Shown here in pieces: positions 52,651 through 64,000 of a stretch of 64,000 nt of DNA. The DNA is from Struthio camelus (lineage: Eukaryota > Chordata > Aves > Struthioniformes > Struthionidae), in contig NC_090945.1 of NCBI RefSeq assembly GCF_040807025.1, forward strand, positions 75,217,088 through 75,281,087, given 5' to 3'. Below the pieces are notes generated by a model that did not search any database, was not told the DNA's origin, and worked only from the letters and a program-made list of their open reading frames with translations. The first letter of the stretch is position 1, and every line of letters starts with the position of its first letter. A program made the position numbers and the translations under genes.

Positions 52651-55600
52651 TTTCAGGATTCAAACGGACAAAAATGAAACAACTTAAGCTGTGGGGGGAT
52701 AAAGAGACCTCTATCTGTAAATGTCCCCGAGCCTAGAGGATAAAAGCCAACGGAGATGGTGGTTCACGTTATTTCATATCTCGCTATCCAACCACTAAGT
52801 TAAAAGGGCATTATCCCCTTTGGTTGTTTTCAGTAGGGACAAACCATGCTTTTGTCCTCATCACTGGGGAGAGAGGTAGGATACCCGTTTTGTGACAATT
52901 TTGTAAGAGTATAGCTGTTTCTTTGGCACTGTCAGTGCTGATATGCATGTGACCAGTGCCAAAACTGTAAGCATACATGGGATTTAATCAGACTGAAGAG
53001 TTAGGAAGAGATTTTGACTGGTGGTTGTACCAAAACATTGGATAGATGCTTAGTAATGAATCTAGTATCCTACAGTGACTGAATAGGCTTTGGTGTACCC
53101 AAGCTAAACAATACAAAATCTTTTTGGAAGATTTAGCTTTTTCATTGTACTATTCTTGTGATTTTGCTGTGCTCAGACAAGCTTAGTGCTTGTGAATGAA
53201 AGCAAATATGACAGCAAAAGACGCAGACACCATTTCTTTATCTGTACAAAGCACAGCATGAGTCACAGTGGCAATACGGATGGCAAAAGACTTTCTCATT
53301 TAAACGGAGGCTAGTTTAATCTTCAGGCTGATGCAGGAACAATTATTTACTGAGACTGATGATTCCGGTATGGGCACCTGTCCATTAGGAAATGAGATTG
53401 AGAGAGAAGGAATGTAGGCTAACGAACAGCTTTCACTTAGGTCTTGGACAGGCTTTAAACCCATGTGTAGCACCCATTGCTCACTGCTGGTCTGCTGAAC
53501 AATCCATTTCCACCACTAAAGCAGTTTTTATAAACAGAACTGTTTTATACATACAGTTTTATTTTAGTTGAATGTAAAACTCCCTAATTTTAACTGAAAA
53601 ATACAGCTATTTCTAACATTTCACAGGATGTATCAGGAATGACAGATCCAACAGTGGGTCAAACATGACACAGTCTCTTCCAGTAATTTCTTTTGTTATG
53701 TACTTCTGCTGGACTACATCTCTTCTGTATCTGTTACTGTCGGTGGAAATACTTGAAAGTAAGAACAGAATGTGGGCTAGATGGATGAAAGAATAGGTGG
53801 GATATTCGACACCCAAGTTCAAAGCTCCAGTCCTTCAAACACCTGATTATCAGCTGCTTAAAGCAGTCTGAAGTCCATAGGTGCTTATGATTTGGGGCAC
53901 TGCATCTCTACACTAAAAGTTCTTCTTGTGGTATAACCAGAGTTCCCACAACACATATCTCATATCTAAGTCCCAACAGGCTCTACTAACCAGACATTCC
54001 TTTGCCTATTTGGCTGGTATCTCAATCCAGAAGGTAGTTTCAAAACTTGCCTAATAAATCAGTCTTTTCAAAAGAATAACTGAAAGAGGTTGCTCTCTTT
54101 AACTATGAGGCACTGTTAATTTTGGGGAAGAGCTAATCGAAAACAGGGAAAGTTCTAGCAGTACCTCCTAAATAGGCCAACAGTGCTATGAGATCATGTG
54201 GAGTCTCTGTAGCGCAGTAGTTTGGTCACTCCTGTGGCATAAAGTGACGGGTACTACTACTGAATATCTTATTACTGATCCCAAGATCCCAGAAAAACCT
54301 ATGCTGACTTTATTTCAAACTGCAAAGTTCTGAAAGCGAGAATCTCATCAGAATTCTACTACTAGACGAGAAAGTCATGCCAGTAATAAAGTGAGATAAT
54401 TATCATATGCCTACCCCTACCTGGTCTGAGTTGCATGAAAAGTACAATCATCTCAGTGTTGTAAACTTCCATTACACTGACTTCCCATTGGCTTTGCTGA
54501 TTTGCCTACGCTGGCCTTTCAACTTTGGGCACTGTGGTTTGAAATTGATGAAAACACAGGCAAACGCCCTGAAGACCAGGGCTGTTTTTTTCAGTAACTA
54601 TGCTGCTACTGCAGTAACGTTTCAAAAATTATAAAGATCTAATCAACTGTGCCATAGTAGCAGATCCACAGAGCAACAAATTATCTGTATAATTACATAC
54701 CTCCAACATCTAAACTCATGACAGCTTTCTTGTGTTCATAATTGGCAGAGTTCATGCTATTGTACTAATTGAGCCAACTGAGGGATTTGTCATTGAGTTT
54801 GGTGTCCTATTTCATGTATAAACCATAATATACCCTAGAAAGTACACCATTTTTAGCCATTGAGTTTATAACTTTCATTGCCAAGGAAAATATTTCCAAA
54901 ACTGAAAAACACACAGGCTTTATTTTTGTACTTGTTAAGAAAATTTCCACTGCTACACAGGCAAACACAAACATACCTGTGAGTACAAGTCCTCAGTGAG
55001 GTAATAACAAAAAAACAGAAGTCCACAAGAACTGAGAGTTGCTTATGAGGACAAAAAATATTAAATTTACTGGCTGGGTGGCTGACTGCTGTCTTCCGCA
55101 AGTGCTGGAAATAATTTACTGATGGAACTTTTTAATTGCCACCTTCACTTTTTATATTTGTTTGTTGTTATTTATAGACTACGCCTATCAGAAGCCCTAG
55201 ATCCTAATTACTACTTCCTACTTTACTACCTCTTAATTACTGTTTCTTTCCTACTATTATTAAGCTCCTTTAGTTTTGATGGATATCCACATTATATTAA
55301 TGGACTGAAAAGACAACACTGGGGTTATGGTTCGCAACCATCATTTTTGCCCTTATGTAGCGTAAGGGAGAATGTAGTCCTAGTTCTATTCGGAAAAATA
55401 ACTAGATTATTCCCATAAGCAATTTCAAGTGTTTGATCTGAAATGATTCGGAAATAATTTGCTGAGATGACAAAAGTGGATAAATATTTGGAAAATAAAG
55501 CATTTAATACTATTTTCAACTTAGAAATGTGCAGAATTTTTTGCCTTTCTACAGAACTGTGAATTAGTGACAATGGAGAGGGGAAGACTTAGAAATCCCT

Positions 55601-58600
55601 TTCCCTCCCCCCTCTATTTTCACTGAAAATTCACTCTTTTCCATTAAGTCATAACCTCAAAATCCACCAATTCTAAATGCATCCTCAGGCAAAATGGATT
55701 TTACCCTCTGTATGTAAAAGGACATGGTTTCAGGAATATTCTGTCTGTAAGTTTCATAAAAATGGATTACTGAGGACAATTTGATCTCCCTCCAATGGAA
55801 AATTTCTGTGGTCTTATGGGCCATTTTTGAATCATGAAATGATAATGATGCTGATTACATTTGTCCACGGAGAATCTTGACCTACCTCATGAGGCCTAAA
55901 GCAAAGCAAAACAAAATACATTTTCTGTAGAAGAAAACCATGAAGCTGCTGTGAGGATAAGCACTTACAGAAATGAGCTTCTAGCCTCTCACATAAACAG
56001 CGTGTGGGATCGCTACCAGTGTTACCCAGACTGTCACAGATCAGACACCACACAGAACGGAGATTCCTGAAGCTTGCCAGAACTGAAAATTGCCCCAGGG
56101 GCTCTTAAAAGAAGTTCCCTGATACAGATTTCTGCGTATTCTGAGTCTGCCCACAAATGTATTTTTGTAGAATTAAGACTATAACTCCCTTCCCTGCAAA
56201 GTTACAGTCTAGCAGCAAATGTGACAGAACAAGTAAGAATTAGAAACAACCAGCTTGTGGTAGACGCGGTGTTAATAATAGATGTAGGCCTCAGAAAAAG
56301 TAACGCTGTACCGAAGCTTCTAAGAGACTCAGAGCCACCAGTGAAAGCAGATCAAGGAAGACATTTAAAAAAACAAAAAATAAAAAAATGACACTTTTAA
56401 GTGCTATGACACGGATTGGAGAAATTCATATTTCAGGTTATGGTTACAGAAACTCAGATCTTAATTCTGTCTTTCCTTTCAACAGTCTGGGCTTCCTTGA
56501 TGCAAGTTGTGCATGAGGCAGCAGCTTCATAAGCTCTCTGAGAAGTTCCGTTTTCCATACATGCAGTCTCTTCCCCCGAGAGCTTACAAAATGATTTCCT
56601 AAAAACGCTTACTGTTGTCAGCGCTGTTATCTCCCATGGTCCCTTGGGAAACTGAAGCTCTTACAATCTAAGAGACTGGGAGACCAAAATATGTTTTGCC
56701 ATGTATACATATATAACTGGTTTTGTATGGAAAATCATATGTTTTGACTTAGATATGTGTTGAATAAAAGGGAAGGCACTCTTGCGTCTAGCTGAATACC
56801 GACTTACCTGCCTCTGAAAAAAGGCATTTTCTTTTCAACGAAGAACACATCGGTGTTAAGTTTAGGATAGGGTCATTTTAAATATTTTTAGGATAATCTC
56901 TGCCTTCCCATGAAATCTGTAATGCTACACTAGACTAAGGGATTATGAGCCTAATATTAATAAATAGGGAGCATAGTGAAAAACAGCTGCTTGAGTGAGC
57001 AAGAGATCTATTTAAAACTACGTATACAAATCAAAAAATCGGAGCAATTTATCTATCTATAGCACATCAGATAATTTCTAGGGCAAAACCAAAATGAAAG
57101 ACCAGAATTCCTACTACAGCAAAATTTTTCATCATGCTCTACTGTAACATGGTAATTTTTGCAATTATTATTGCATAGAATAAACATTCTCCTATCTGTC
57201 AGGCTTTCAAACTCATCAGTGAAGAGGCCTGGTCCAGTGCCAGACAGAAGCAGTGGAAAAACTACCACAGACTTGAGTGAGAGCTGAGATAGTCCTTGGA
57301 GGAGGAAGTCTGTTGTGTGCCCAGAGAGAACAAAGTCTCCTCCTTATGGCATCTTCCTTCTCGAAGGGATGCTAAATCATATGCGTATTTCCACAAATAA
57401 AACTGGCTTCAAGAGCAAGGTATAGTACAGGTGAAGGCATGAATAAAGCACAGTTATCTACATTATCTTCTTTTTGCTATGGCAAAGTATGGTTGCAATA
57501 TCTCACATAATCTAGTCACAACTATATGCTGATGGGCATTTTGTAACGTCCTTGAAAGAAACAGTGATAGAGAGAGAACAAATATTTAAAATTAAAATGC
57601 ATCATTTTAATGCTGAACTAGAATATTGGGGAGAAAGTTGGCAAAAATAAAGCAAATCTTGCTAGTGTTTTCTATAGTAGAAGAGATACCAGAGCAGTTT
57701 GAGGTCATTAGTTGTATACAAATACATTGCAATAGTTTTAGGTTCTTTCCTTCTGCAATTGTATTTCTTTCTTCCATCTCACAGTCCTATTGGTAACATT
57801 AGTTTGGTACTGGTGCAGTGGAAAGGAATTGATGACACAGTAGGAGCCTTGTCCAACACAAATGATTCTATGTAATCAACTTTTTAGCAAACACAGATTT
57901 TCCTGCCTCTCTGGTAATCTTTGCTATGCATGATATGTTCCTTTCTTAAGGGAAGAGCTATTCCTTACACTTCCTAAAAAACACAACCCTTTGAATGCAA
58001 ATAAAATGACTAATGCTTCTTTAAGCTCATACTGGTTCCATGCAGTAACTTAAATGAGGGGCTATTAATTCATCTGTGCCTGAAAACCAAAACCAGATGG
58101 ATTAGCTTGTTAGAGTTCTCATAAAATACAGCTATGAGTTATGATCACAGAGGGGAATACATTTCTGTTTCAGCTGCCTTCTTTTAAGCTCCTCTTTCAG
58201 CTGTTTTGTTACACTGGGCTTTTAGAAAATTGTTGCATCTAATCTCTTTTATAAAGTCTTGTTTAAAAATAGAGGGAAGGAGCAGATATTATTTTCAAAT
58301 GCAAAAATGTAGCTAAAAGATGAAACACAAATTTGTTAGGGACAACTTATCAACCTGATATGTTCCAGAACTCTCTCCTCTATCAAAGAGAAGCCAAATT
58401 TGAAATACAGTTAAAGCATCAGGAGAGAGAGATACGGGTCTATTCTTAAAAGCGTATTCTTCCTGTCGAGTTTTTGCATGAATGTAGGATGAGTGAATGA
58501 GTATGAGTGCACCTGCTGAATTCATTGCTCTCTACATATATGTGAACATGTCTAGTGAATCAAACTCTTCAAGGCAATTTGGCAGGAGGATACCAACAGT

Positions 58601-60489
58601 GTGAATCCTAAGGGACTTTACCAGGAAAAAAGCAGGAAGATGTCCAAATCTGTCTGGACAGTACAGTTCTAGACGTGCCAAGTAGCACAATCTTATGTAC
58701 CTAAGGAAGTTTTAACTAGAGAATAGCATATACTGCATTTCAACCCATATAATTATGTCTTCTGGATTACTCTTCTAAAGCTAGATGCTTGAATGCTACT
58801 GACATTTCATTTCGGGGGACTACTTGCTATTTTCCGCTTTGGGTGTTTGTCAAGAGTTTCTGTGTGGAGAGGTCTGGCAGCAGAAGCCTACCGCTGGAGG
58901 CCCGCTCCCACTCATACTGGGCTCAGTGGGAATGCTTCCATCGTTGCCAGAGAGTGGATTTGCCAGGTCATTCAGCATTTCTAAGGATGTTCTAGCTCCT
59001 CTCATATCTCTTTGAATATGATGAGAAGTATGGCTGCTCAGCCTCTCACAGAAATTCATGGAAAGGTACATCAGGAGCTGTCACACCGATGCCTTTCCAC
59101 TATGCAGTATTTCTCAACCATAACAGAAAAAAAACAGCTGTTAGGGAAACTGCCATGCCTGTTTGGCCTTTGCTTGCTCTCCTGGGACTGCCAAGTAGTG
59201 TCCAACTACAGAGCTTTGGAGTTAGAAAGCTGAATCAAACTTCATTCACTGTATTACAATATAAAATCTGAGTGTTGGATACATCTCTAGTATGAACTTA
59301 GTTTTACTGGTGATGGGGATATCTATATACAGGACTGAGATCACCGAACAGCCATTAGATGAAAATAAGTTTTGATTCTGATTATCTTCACTTTCATTTA
59401 AAAAGGAATATTGCAGTCCCCATAGTGTCAGTTATAGGGTTATTCAGTCTCTCAAGTTATCTTTATTACACACAGCCGAGCTGATTCCCACCAAAATCCC
59501 CGGAAAGACTGCCAGTGTCCTCTGTTAAAAATGAGCTAAATCCTTTTCAGGCTCTTAACTTAAACACAACACAATGTATGTGATTCCTCTCACCTAACTT
59601 AAAGCACTCAATTCAATCACCTAAGCACAGAGCAGACTGTGATTTTCAACACTTTAAGGTATCTGAGCCATCTGTATGGGTCTGCAACATAGGACATATG
59701 AGAGATCTATGCTCTTCTGGGGTTTCCAGCGCCCTTTTGGAGACCAGGTGGAACATACTGGAATATCTCAAATGGCACTAGATTCTGATTTCTGTGCAAA
59801 TGAATTGAACATTAAGAATTTGCAATGTACATGTCTACATGTAAGTCAGGTATCTAGGTTACTCTTATCATCAATAGAGTTAAATCGGCACAATACAGGG
59901 AGTAACTTATCTAATCCTGAAGTAGACACCTACACTTGCTCAAATGATTGCACCTTAAACTCCACTCACTATATTCATTAAGTCTGTTTTATTTATTATC
60001 AAATCAAGGCATCTATTTCACATTTACACAACTACACAGTAGATATCTAAAGCATTGTGAAATCCCATTTGAAATCCCATTTGAACAATGCCAATACGGT
60101 ACCGTGTTAACAATGCTGTAGGGATTTAAGGACATGAGAAAAAGTTATATGTCCAGTCCATATGTAAACTCTTTTTCAAAACAATTTTGGAAGGAACTTT
60201 TGAGTTATTTTTTTCAAATCTTACAGATGAGCTACTGTTACTAATATCTTCCATTTAGGACAAAGTTAAAGCAAAGGATGTAAGCTGATCACAAAATGTA
60301 AACAAGAAAGGAGTCTGAGAAAATGACAGTGAAGAGAAGTCACAGAGGGAATGAGAAATTATAAAGTAATTTGTGGTCATGAACAGCAGGATTAAAATAT
60401 ATCATATTACACTTATATGATACTACACAAAAACTGCTAACACTGAAGGTCACTGAACTTCACAGTTCTGCTCCTCTATAACTCAAAGA
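52651..60489. other. Intergenic, no gene recognised
   Basis: AT-rich with scattered short open frames that show no domain and no splice-compatible partners. A tRNA-like A-box segment sits near 54204-54225, but no matching second half was found. No HTRA3 exon (serine protease, PDZ, IGFBP or Kazal domain) was seen, though that gene follows SH3TC1 in mammals. Confidence 0.5.
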
Positions 60490-61411
60490 CCCCTGTCCCC
60501 CAGGGGTAAGTACTGGGTCCAGTCTTATTCAACATATTCATCGATGACCTGGAGGAAGGGACAGAGTGCACCCTCAGCAAGTTTGCTGATGATACTAAAC
60601 TGGGAGGAGTGGCTGACACGCCAGAAGGCTGTGCTGCCATTCAGAGGGACCTCGACAGGCTGGAGAGCTGGGCGGAGAGGAACCTCCTGAAGGTCCACAA
60701 AGGCAAGTGCAAGGTCCTGCCCCTGGGGAGGAATAACCCCCATGCAGCAGGACAGGCTGGGGGCTGACCTGCTGGAAAGCAGCTCTGCCGAGAAGGACCT
60801 GGGAGTGCTGGTGGACAACAAGTTGAGCATGAGGCAGCAGTGTGCCCTTATGGCCAGGAAGGCCAATGGGATCCTGGGCTGCATTAGGCAGAGTGTGGCC
60901 AGTAGGTCGAGGGAGGTGATCGTGCCCCTCTGCTCCGCCCTGGTGAGGCCTCAGCTGGAGTACTGTGCCCAGTGCTGGGCTCCCCAGTACAAGAGAGACA
61001 TGGAGCTGCTGAAGCGAGTCCTGCGGAGGGCTACAAAGATGATGAAGGGACTGGAGCCTTTCCTCTTACGAGGAAAGGCTGAGGGAGCTGGGCCTGTTCA
61101 GCCTGGAGAAGAGAAGACTGAGAGGGGATCTGATCAATGTGTGCAAGTATCTGAAGGGAGGGTGTCAAGAGGATGGGGCCAGTCTCTTCTCCGTGGTGCC
61201 CAGCGACAGGACAAGAGGCAACGGGCACAAACTGAACCACTGGCACATGTTCCATCTCAGAGAGATTGTGGAATCTCCTTCCCTGGAGATATTCAGAAGC
61301 CATCTGGACATAATCCTGGCCAGCATGCTCTAGGTGACTCTGAGCAGGGGTGTTGGACTAGATGATCTCCAGAGGTCCCTTCCGACCTCAACCATTCTGT
61401 GATTCTGTGAA
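60490..61411 (+). mobile_element. CR1 LINE, 5'-truncated copy 2
   Basis: Begins just before the GVPQG-equivalent region and ends ATTCTGTGATTCTGTGA. Very similar to copy 1 over its whole length and shares its 57-bp internal deletion (junction near 61256) and both frame breaks. FADD box at about 60582-60593, RT C-terminal frame 60742-61365. The 5' end is shorter than that of copy 1. Confidence 0.97.
60742..61365 (+). pseudogene. CR1 RT C-terminal region, frameshifted (copy 2)
   Basis: Same structure as 46057-46680, with a few substitutions (for example Ala-Leu-Met-Ala-Arg-Lys for Ala-Leu-Val-Ala-Lys-Lys). Loses the CR1 frame after KMMKGLEPF at the hairpin 61055-61080. Not functional. Confidence 0.9.
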
Positions 61412-62744
61412 AGTCTGTAACAGTAAAATTAGCTGACAAGCCTTTGTTTGGTGGCTGACCACTGAAGCTTTGTTTTCTCTACCAATATTTATTGGGAAAA
61501 AAGCCTCCAGATTGTAATGTAAGGATTTTCTCTACTCAGAGAATTGTCATGGCTCTCCAGGTTATACCATTTGTGTATCTCCACCAAATTGAGTAAAGCT
61601 CTGTCTGTTTAAGCATTGCCACTAATGAGTTAAATTTCTAACTTTATGGTTAATTTACGAGGGAGCTGTCAAAGTCAAGAGATGAACTATGTAATAAGAC
61701 ATCTTAAGCTCCCTGTACATTTTTCATCTTGACTAGCTAACCCAGTTTGATTTTTCTAGCCTTGAAAGCTGTATTTGCATTGTGGAACTTGTACATACTC
61801 TGATAAATTTTATCCTGGGTGTATAATAAAGAATTTAGTTATGAGTGGTGTACTTAAGGGTTTGTTAAATTATAAGGCACTTTCTTCAAGTCAGCCACTG
61901 AACAAATTTAGGTTATGATCTCTCCAGATCTTGCAAAACATAACAGGCTCAGGCTGGCTAAAATTTGGATGGGAGCTGTGATCTCCAAGAACTATCAAGT
62001 GATGCAGTAAAACAGTGTTAATGATTCAGAGGATGGCATTCTTCCCTCTGAGTCAACATTGACTACTGCCCCAATGTGCTTCAAAGAGGCACTGTACAGT
62101 TGAGAAAGATAAACCAGACTCTTGGTCACTTGTGGTCAATTAAAGATCTTATGGAACATTTGACAAGGGAAAAGGCAGTCACCTTGGTGTTCTGGCCAGA
62201 TTATACTTTATTGAAAAAACAAGTCCAGAACATTTTGGGTCTAGTTTTGCATTCCCCACTCAAAGTTGCGTGCCAGGATCTCTCCTGCAGTCCTCTGAAT
62301 TCCTGGAGTCCTCTGATTTATACCAACTTCAAGCTGCATAGGATTTGGCCCTGGATTCCAGGAGAGTTTCATGCCTGACAAGAATCAGTTCCCTTTTGGA
62401 TCTATTGTCAGCTGTACATTGGGTAATTCACCAGAAGCAGATTTTTTTTTGTTTTGGTTTAGTTTTGATGCTCTTAGGTGAATGGGAGTTATTTGAACTC
62501 CAAAAGACAGAAGAAGAGATGAAAAAGCAAGCTAAATCCCAAGTGATTGTGTCCACAAGCAGATGTTTTAGACCACTACAATTAATGAGCCTGCACAAGA
62601 TGAGTTTGATGCCTGTGAAGGCATCAATTACAACAGAAAAACAAATTGTTCACACTTAGTACATTCCAAGAGAAAAGCATTATAAAAATGGGAAAATAGC
62701 ATTTTTGTTTAGTATTGCTAAATCATATTTACTTGCTGAATATT
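61412..62744. other. Spacer between two inverted CR1 copies
   Basis: Unique-looking AT-rich DNA of about 1.3 kb. The open frames 62076-62378 and 62345-62659 have no recognisable product. Confidence 0.5.
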
Positions 62745-63147
62745 ACAGAATCACAGAATCACAGAATCATTTAGGTTGGAAGGGACCTCTGGAGATCATC
62801 TAGTCCAACCTCCCTGCTCAAGCAGGGTCACCTAGAGCATATTGCCCAGGATCACATCCAGACGGGTTTTGAATATCTCCAGCGAAGGAGACTCCACTAC
62901 CTCTCTGGGCAACCTGTTCCAATGCTCTGTCACCCTCACAGGAAAGAAGTTTTTTCTCAGGTTCAGATGGAACTTCCTGTGGTTCAGTTTCTGCCCATTG
63001 CCTCTTGTCCTGTCACTTGGCACCACGGAGAAGAGGCTGGACTCATCCTCTTGACCCTCCCCCTTCAGATACTTGTACACGTTGATGAGATTGCCTCTCA
63101 GTCTTCTCTTCTCCAGGCTGAACAGGCCCAGCTCCCTCAGCCTTTCC

Positions 63148-63477
63148 TCATAAGAGGAAAGGCTCCAGTCCCTTCATCATCTTTGTAGCCCTCCGCAGGA
63201 CTCGCTTCAACAGCTCCATGTCTCTCTTGTACTGGGGAGCCCAGCACTGGGCACAGTACTCCAGCTGAGGCCTCACCAGGGCGGAGCAGAGGGGCACGAT
63301 CACCTCCCTCGACCTACTGGCCACACTCTGCCTAATGCAGCCCAGGATCCCATTGGCCTTCTTGGCCACAAGGGCACACTGCTGCCTCATGCTCAACTTG
63401 TTGTCCACCAGCACTCCCAGGTCCTTCTCGGCAGAGCTGCTTTCCAGCAGGTCAGCCCCCAGCCTGTCCTGCTGCAT
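63148..63477 (-). pseudogene. CR1 RT C-terminal region (copy 3)
   Basis: Carries [20 protein letters not shown] through [11 protein letters not shown], then loses the CR1 frame at the hairpin 63139-63164; the true frame picks up again in 62832-63080. Same organisation as the other two copies. Confidence 0.92.
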
Positions 63478-63973
63478 GGGGGTTATTCCTCCCCAGGGGC
63501 AGGACCTTGCACTTGCCTTTGTGGACCTTCAGGAGGTTCCTCTCCACCCAGCTCTCCAGCCTGTCGAGGTCCCTCTGAATGGCAGCACAGCCTTCTGGTG
63601 TGTTAGCCTCTCTCCCCAGTTTAGTATCATCAGCAAACTTGCTGAGGGTGCACTCTGTCCCTTCCTCCAGGCCATTGATGAATATATTGAACAAGACTGG
63701 ACCCAGGACTGACCCCTGGGGGACACCACTAGCCACAGGCCTCCAACTAGACTCTGCGCCATTCACCACAACCCTCTGAGCTCGGCCATCCAGCCAGTTC
63801 TCAATCCACCTCACTGTCCACTCGTCTAGCCCACACTTCCTGAGCTTACCTAGGAGGATGTGATGGGAGACAGTGTCAAAAGCCTTGCTGAAGTCCAGGT
63901 AGACAACATCCACTGCTCTGCCCTCATCTACCCAGCCAGTCGTTCCGTCATAGAAGGCTATCAGATTGGTCAA
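63452..63973 (-). pseudogene. CR1 reverse transcriptase fragment (motifs A to C)
   Basis: 173 residues of RT palm, truncated only by the window edge: [13 protein letters not shown] (motif A), [12 protein letters not shown] (motif B) and FADDTKL (catalytic motif). All catalytic aspartates are present. The frame ends at the shared break after GRNNPHAAG; the next part resumes in the frame 63148-63477. Confidence 0.95.
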
Positions 63974-64000
63974 GCATGATTTCCCTTTGGTGAATCCATG

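Larger units (their letters stand above)
62745..64000 (-). mobile_element. CR1 LINE, copy 3, running off the window end
   Basis: Read on +, it starts with three ACAGAATC tail units (62745-62770). On the - strand it keeps the full C-terminal end lost from copies 1 and 2, including [20 protein letters not shown] and [14 protein letters not shown] (62832-63080). Its 5' end lies beyond 64000. It shares the two frame breaks of the other copies. Confidence 0.97.

Noticed and set aside
54200..54260. tRNA-like segment (GTCTCTGTAGCGCAGTAGTTTGG) that recalls a tRNA 5' half with an A box
   Set aside because: The anticodon stem and the B box (GGTTCGA-type) are not present downstream, so no cloverleaf can be drawn. 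Possibly an old SINE scrap or chance.

Overview
This looks like a stretch of a bird nuclear genome. Two things point there: large split genes with GT-AG introns, and several CR1 LINE retrotransposons whose 3' ends carry the avian-type 8-bp ATTCTGTG repeat. The species cannot be named from the window. Crocodilians and turtles also carry CR1, so 'bird' is very likely but not proven. There is no bacterial-style gene cluster, CRISPR array or other self-contained new system here.

Layout. 1-14366 is the upstream flank, with an old dispersed repeat (about 195-970), a degraded CR1 tail (1282-1552), a mildly GC-rich patch and weak promoter-like signals. 14367-39753 on the + strand is one gene, identified as SH3TC1 (SH3 domain and tetratricopeptide repeats 1). 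I assembled 18 coding exons by matching splice sites, reading phase and remembered similarity to mammalian SH3TC1. They join into one frame of 4089 nt (1362 codons plus stop), close to the remembered human length of about 1336 residues. The fit covers two small N-terminal exons (15311-15341 and 16657-16769) that only become convincing when phases are tracked. A 1.69-kb exon (30637-32325) carries much of the TPR array. The first untranslated exon(s) and the true promoter are not identified.

39754-64000 is non-coding as far as I can see. It holds the SH3TC1 3' UTR, a very old CR1 fragment (about 52200-52650) and three much younger CR1 copies: 45603-46726 (+), 60490-61411 (+) and 62745-64000 (-, running off the window). 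In mammals HTRA3 lies downstream of SH3TC1; no HTRA3 exon is visible in these 24 kb.

Most worth a second look: (1) a 46-nt candidate alternative exon in SH3TC1 intron 8, tied to two donors 4 nt apart; (2) three CR1 copies sharing the same two frame breaks, one at an exact 11-bp hairpin, suggesting a lineage mobilised in trans; (3) a degenerate SH3 domain; (4) a two-copy unknown repeat, one copy ending about 0.1 kb before the giant exon; (5) an 18-bp minisatellite in intron 14.
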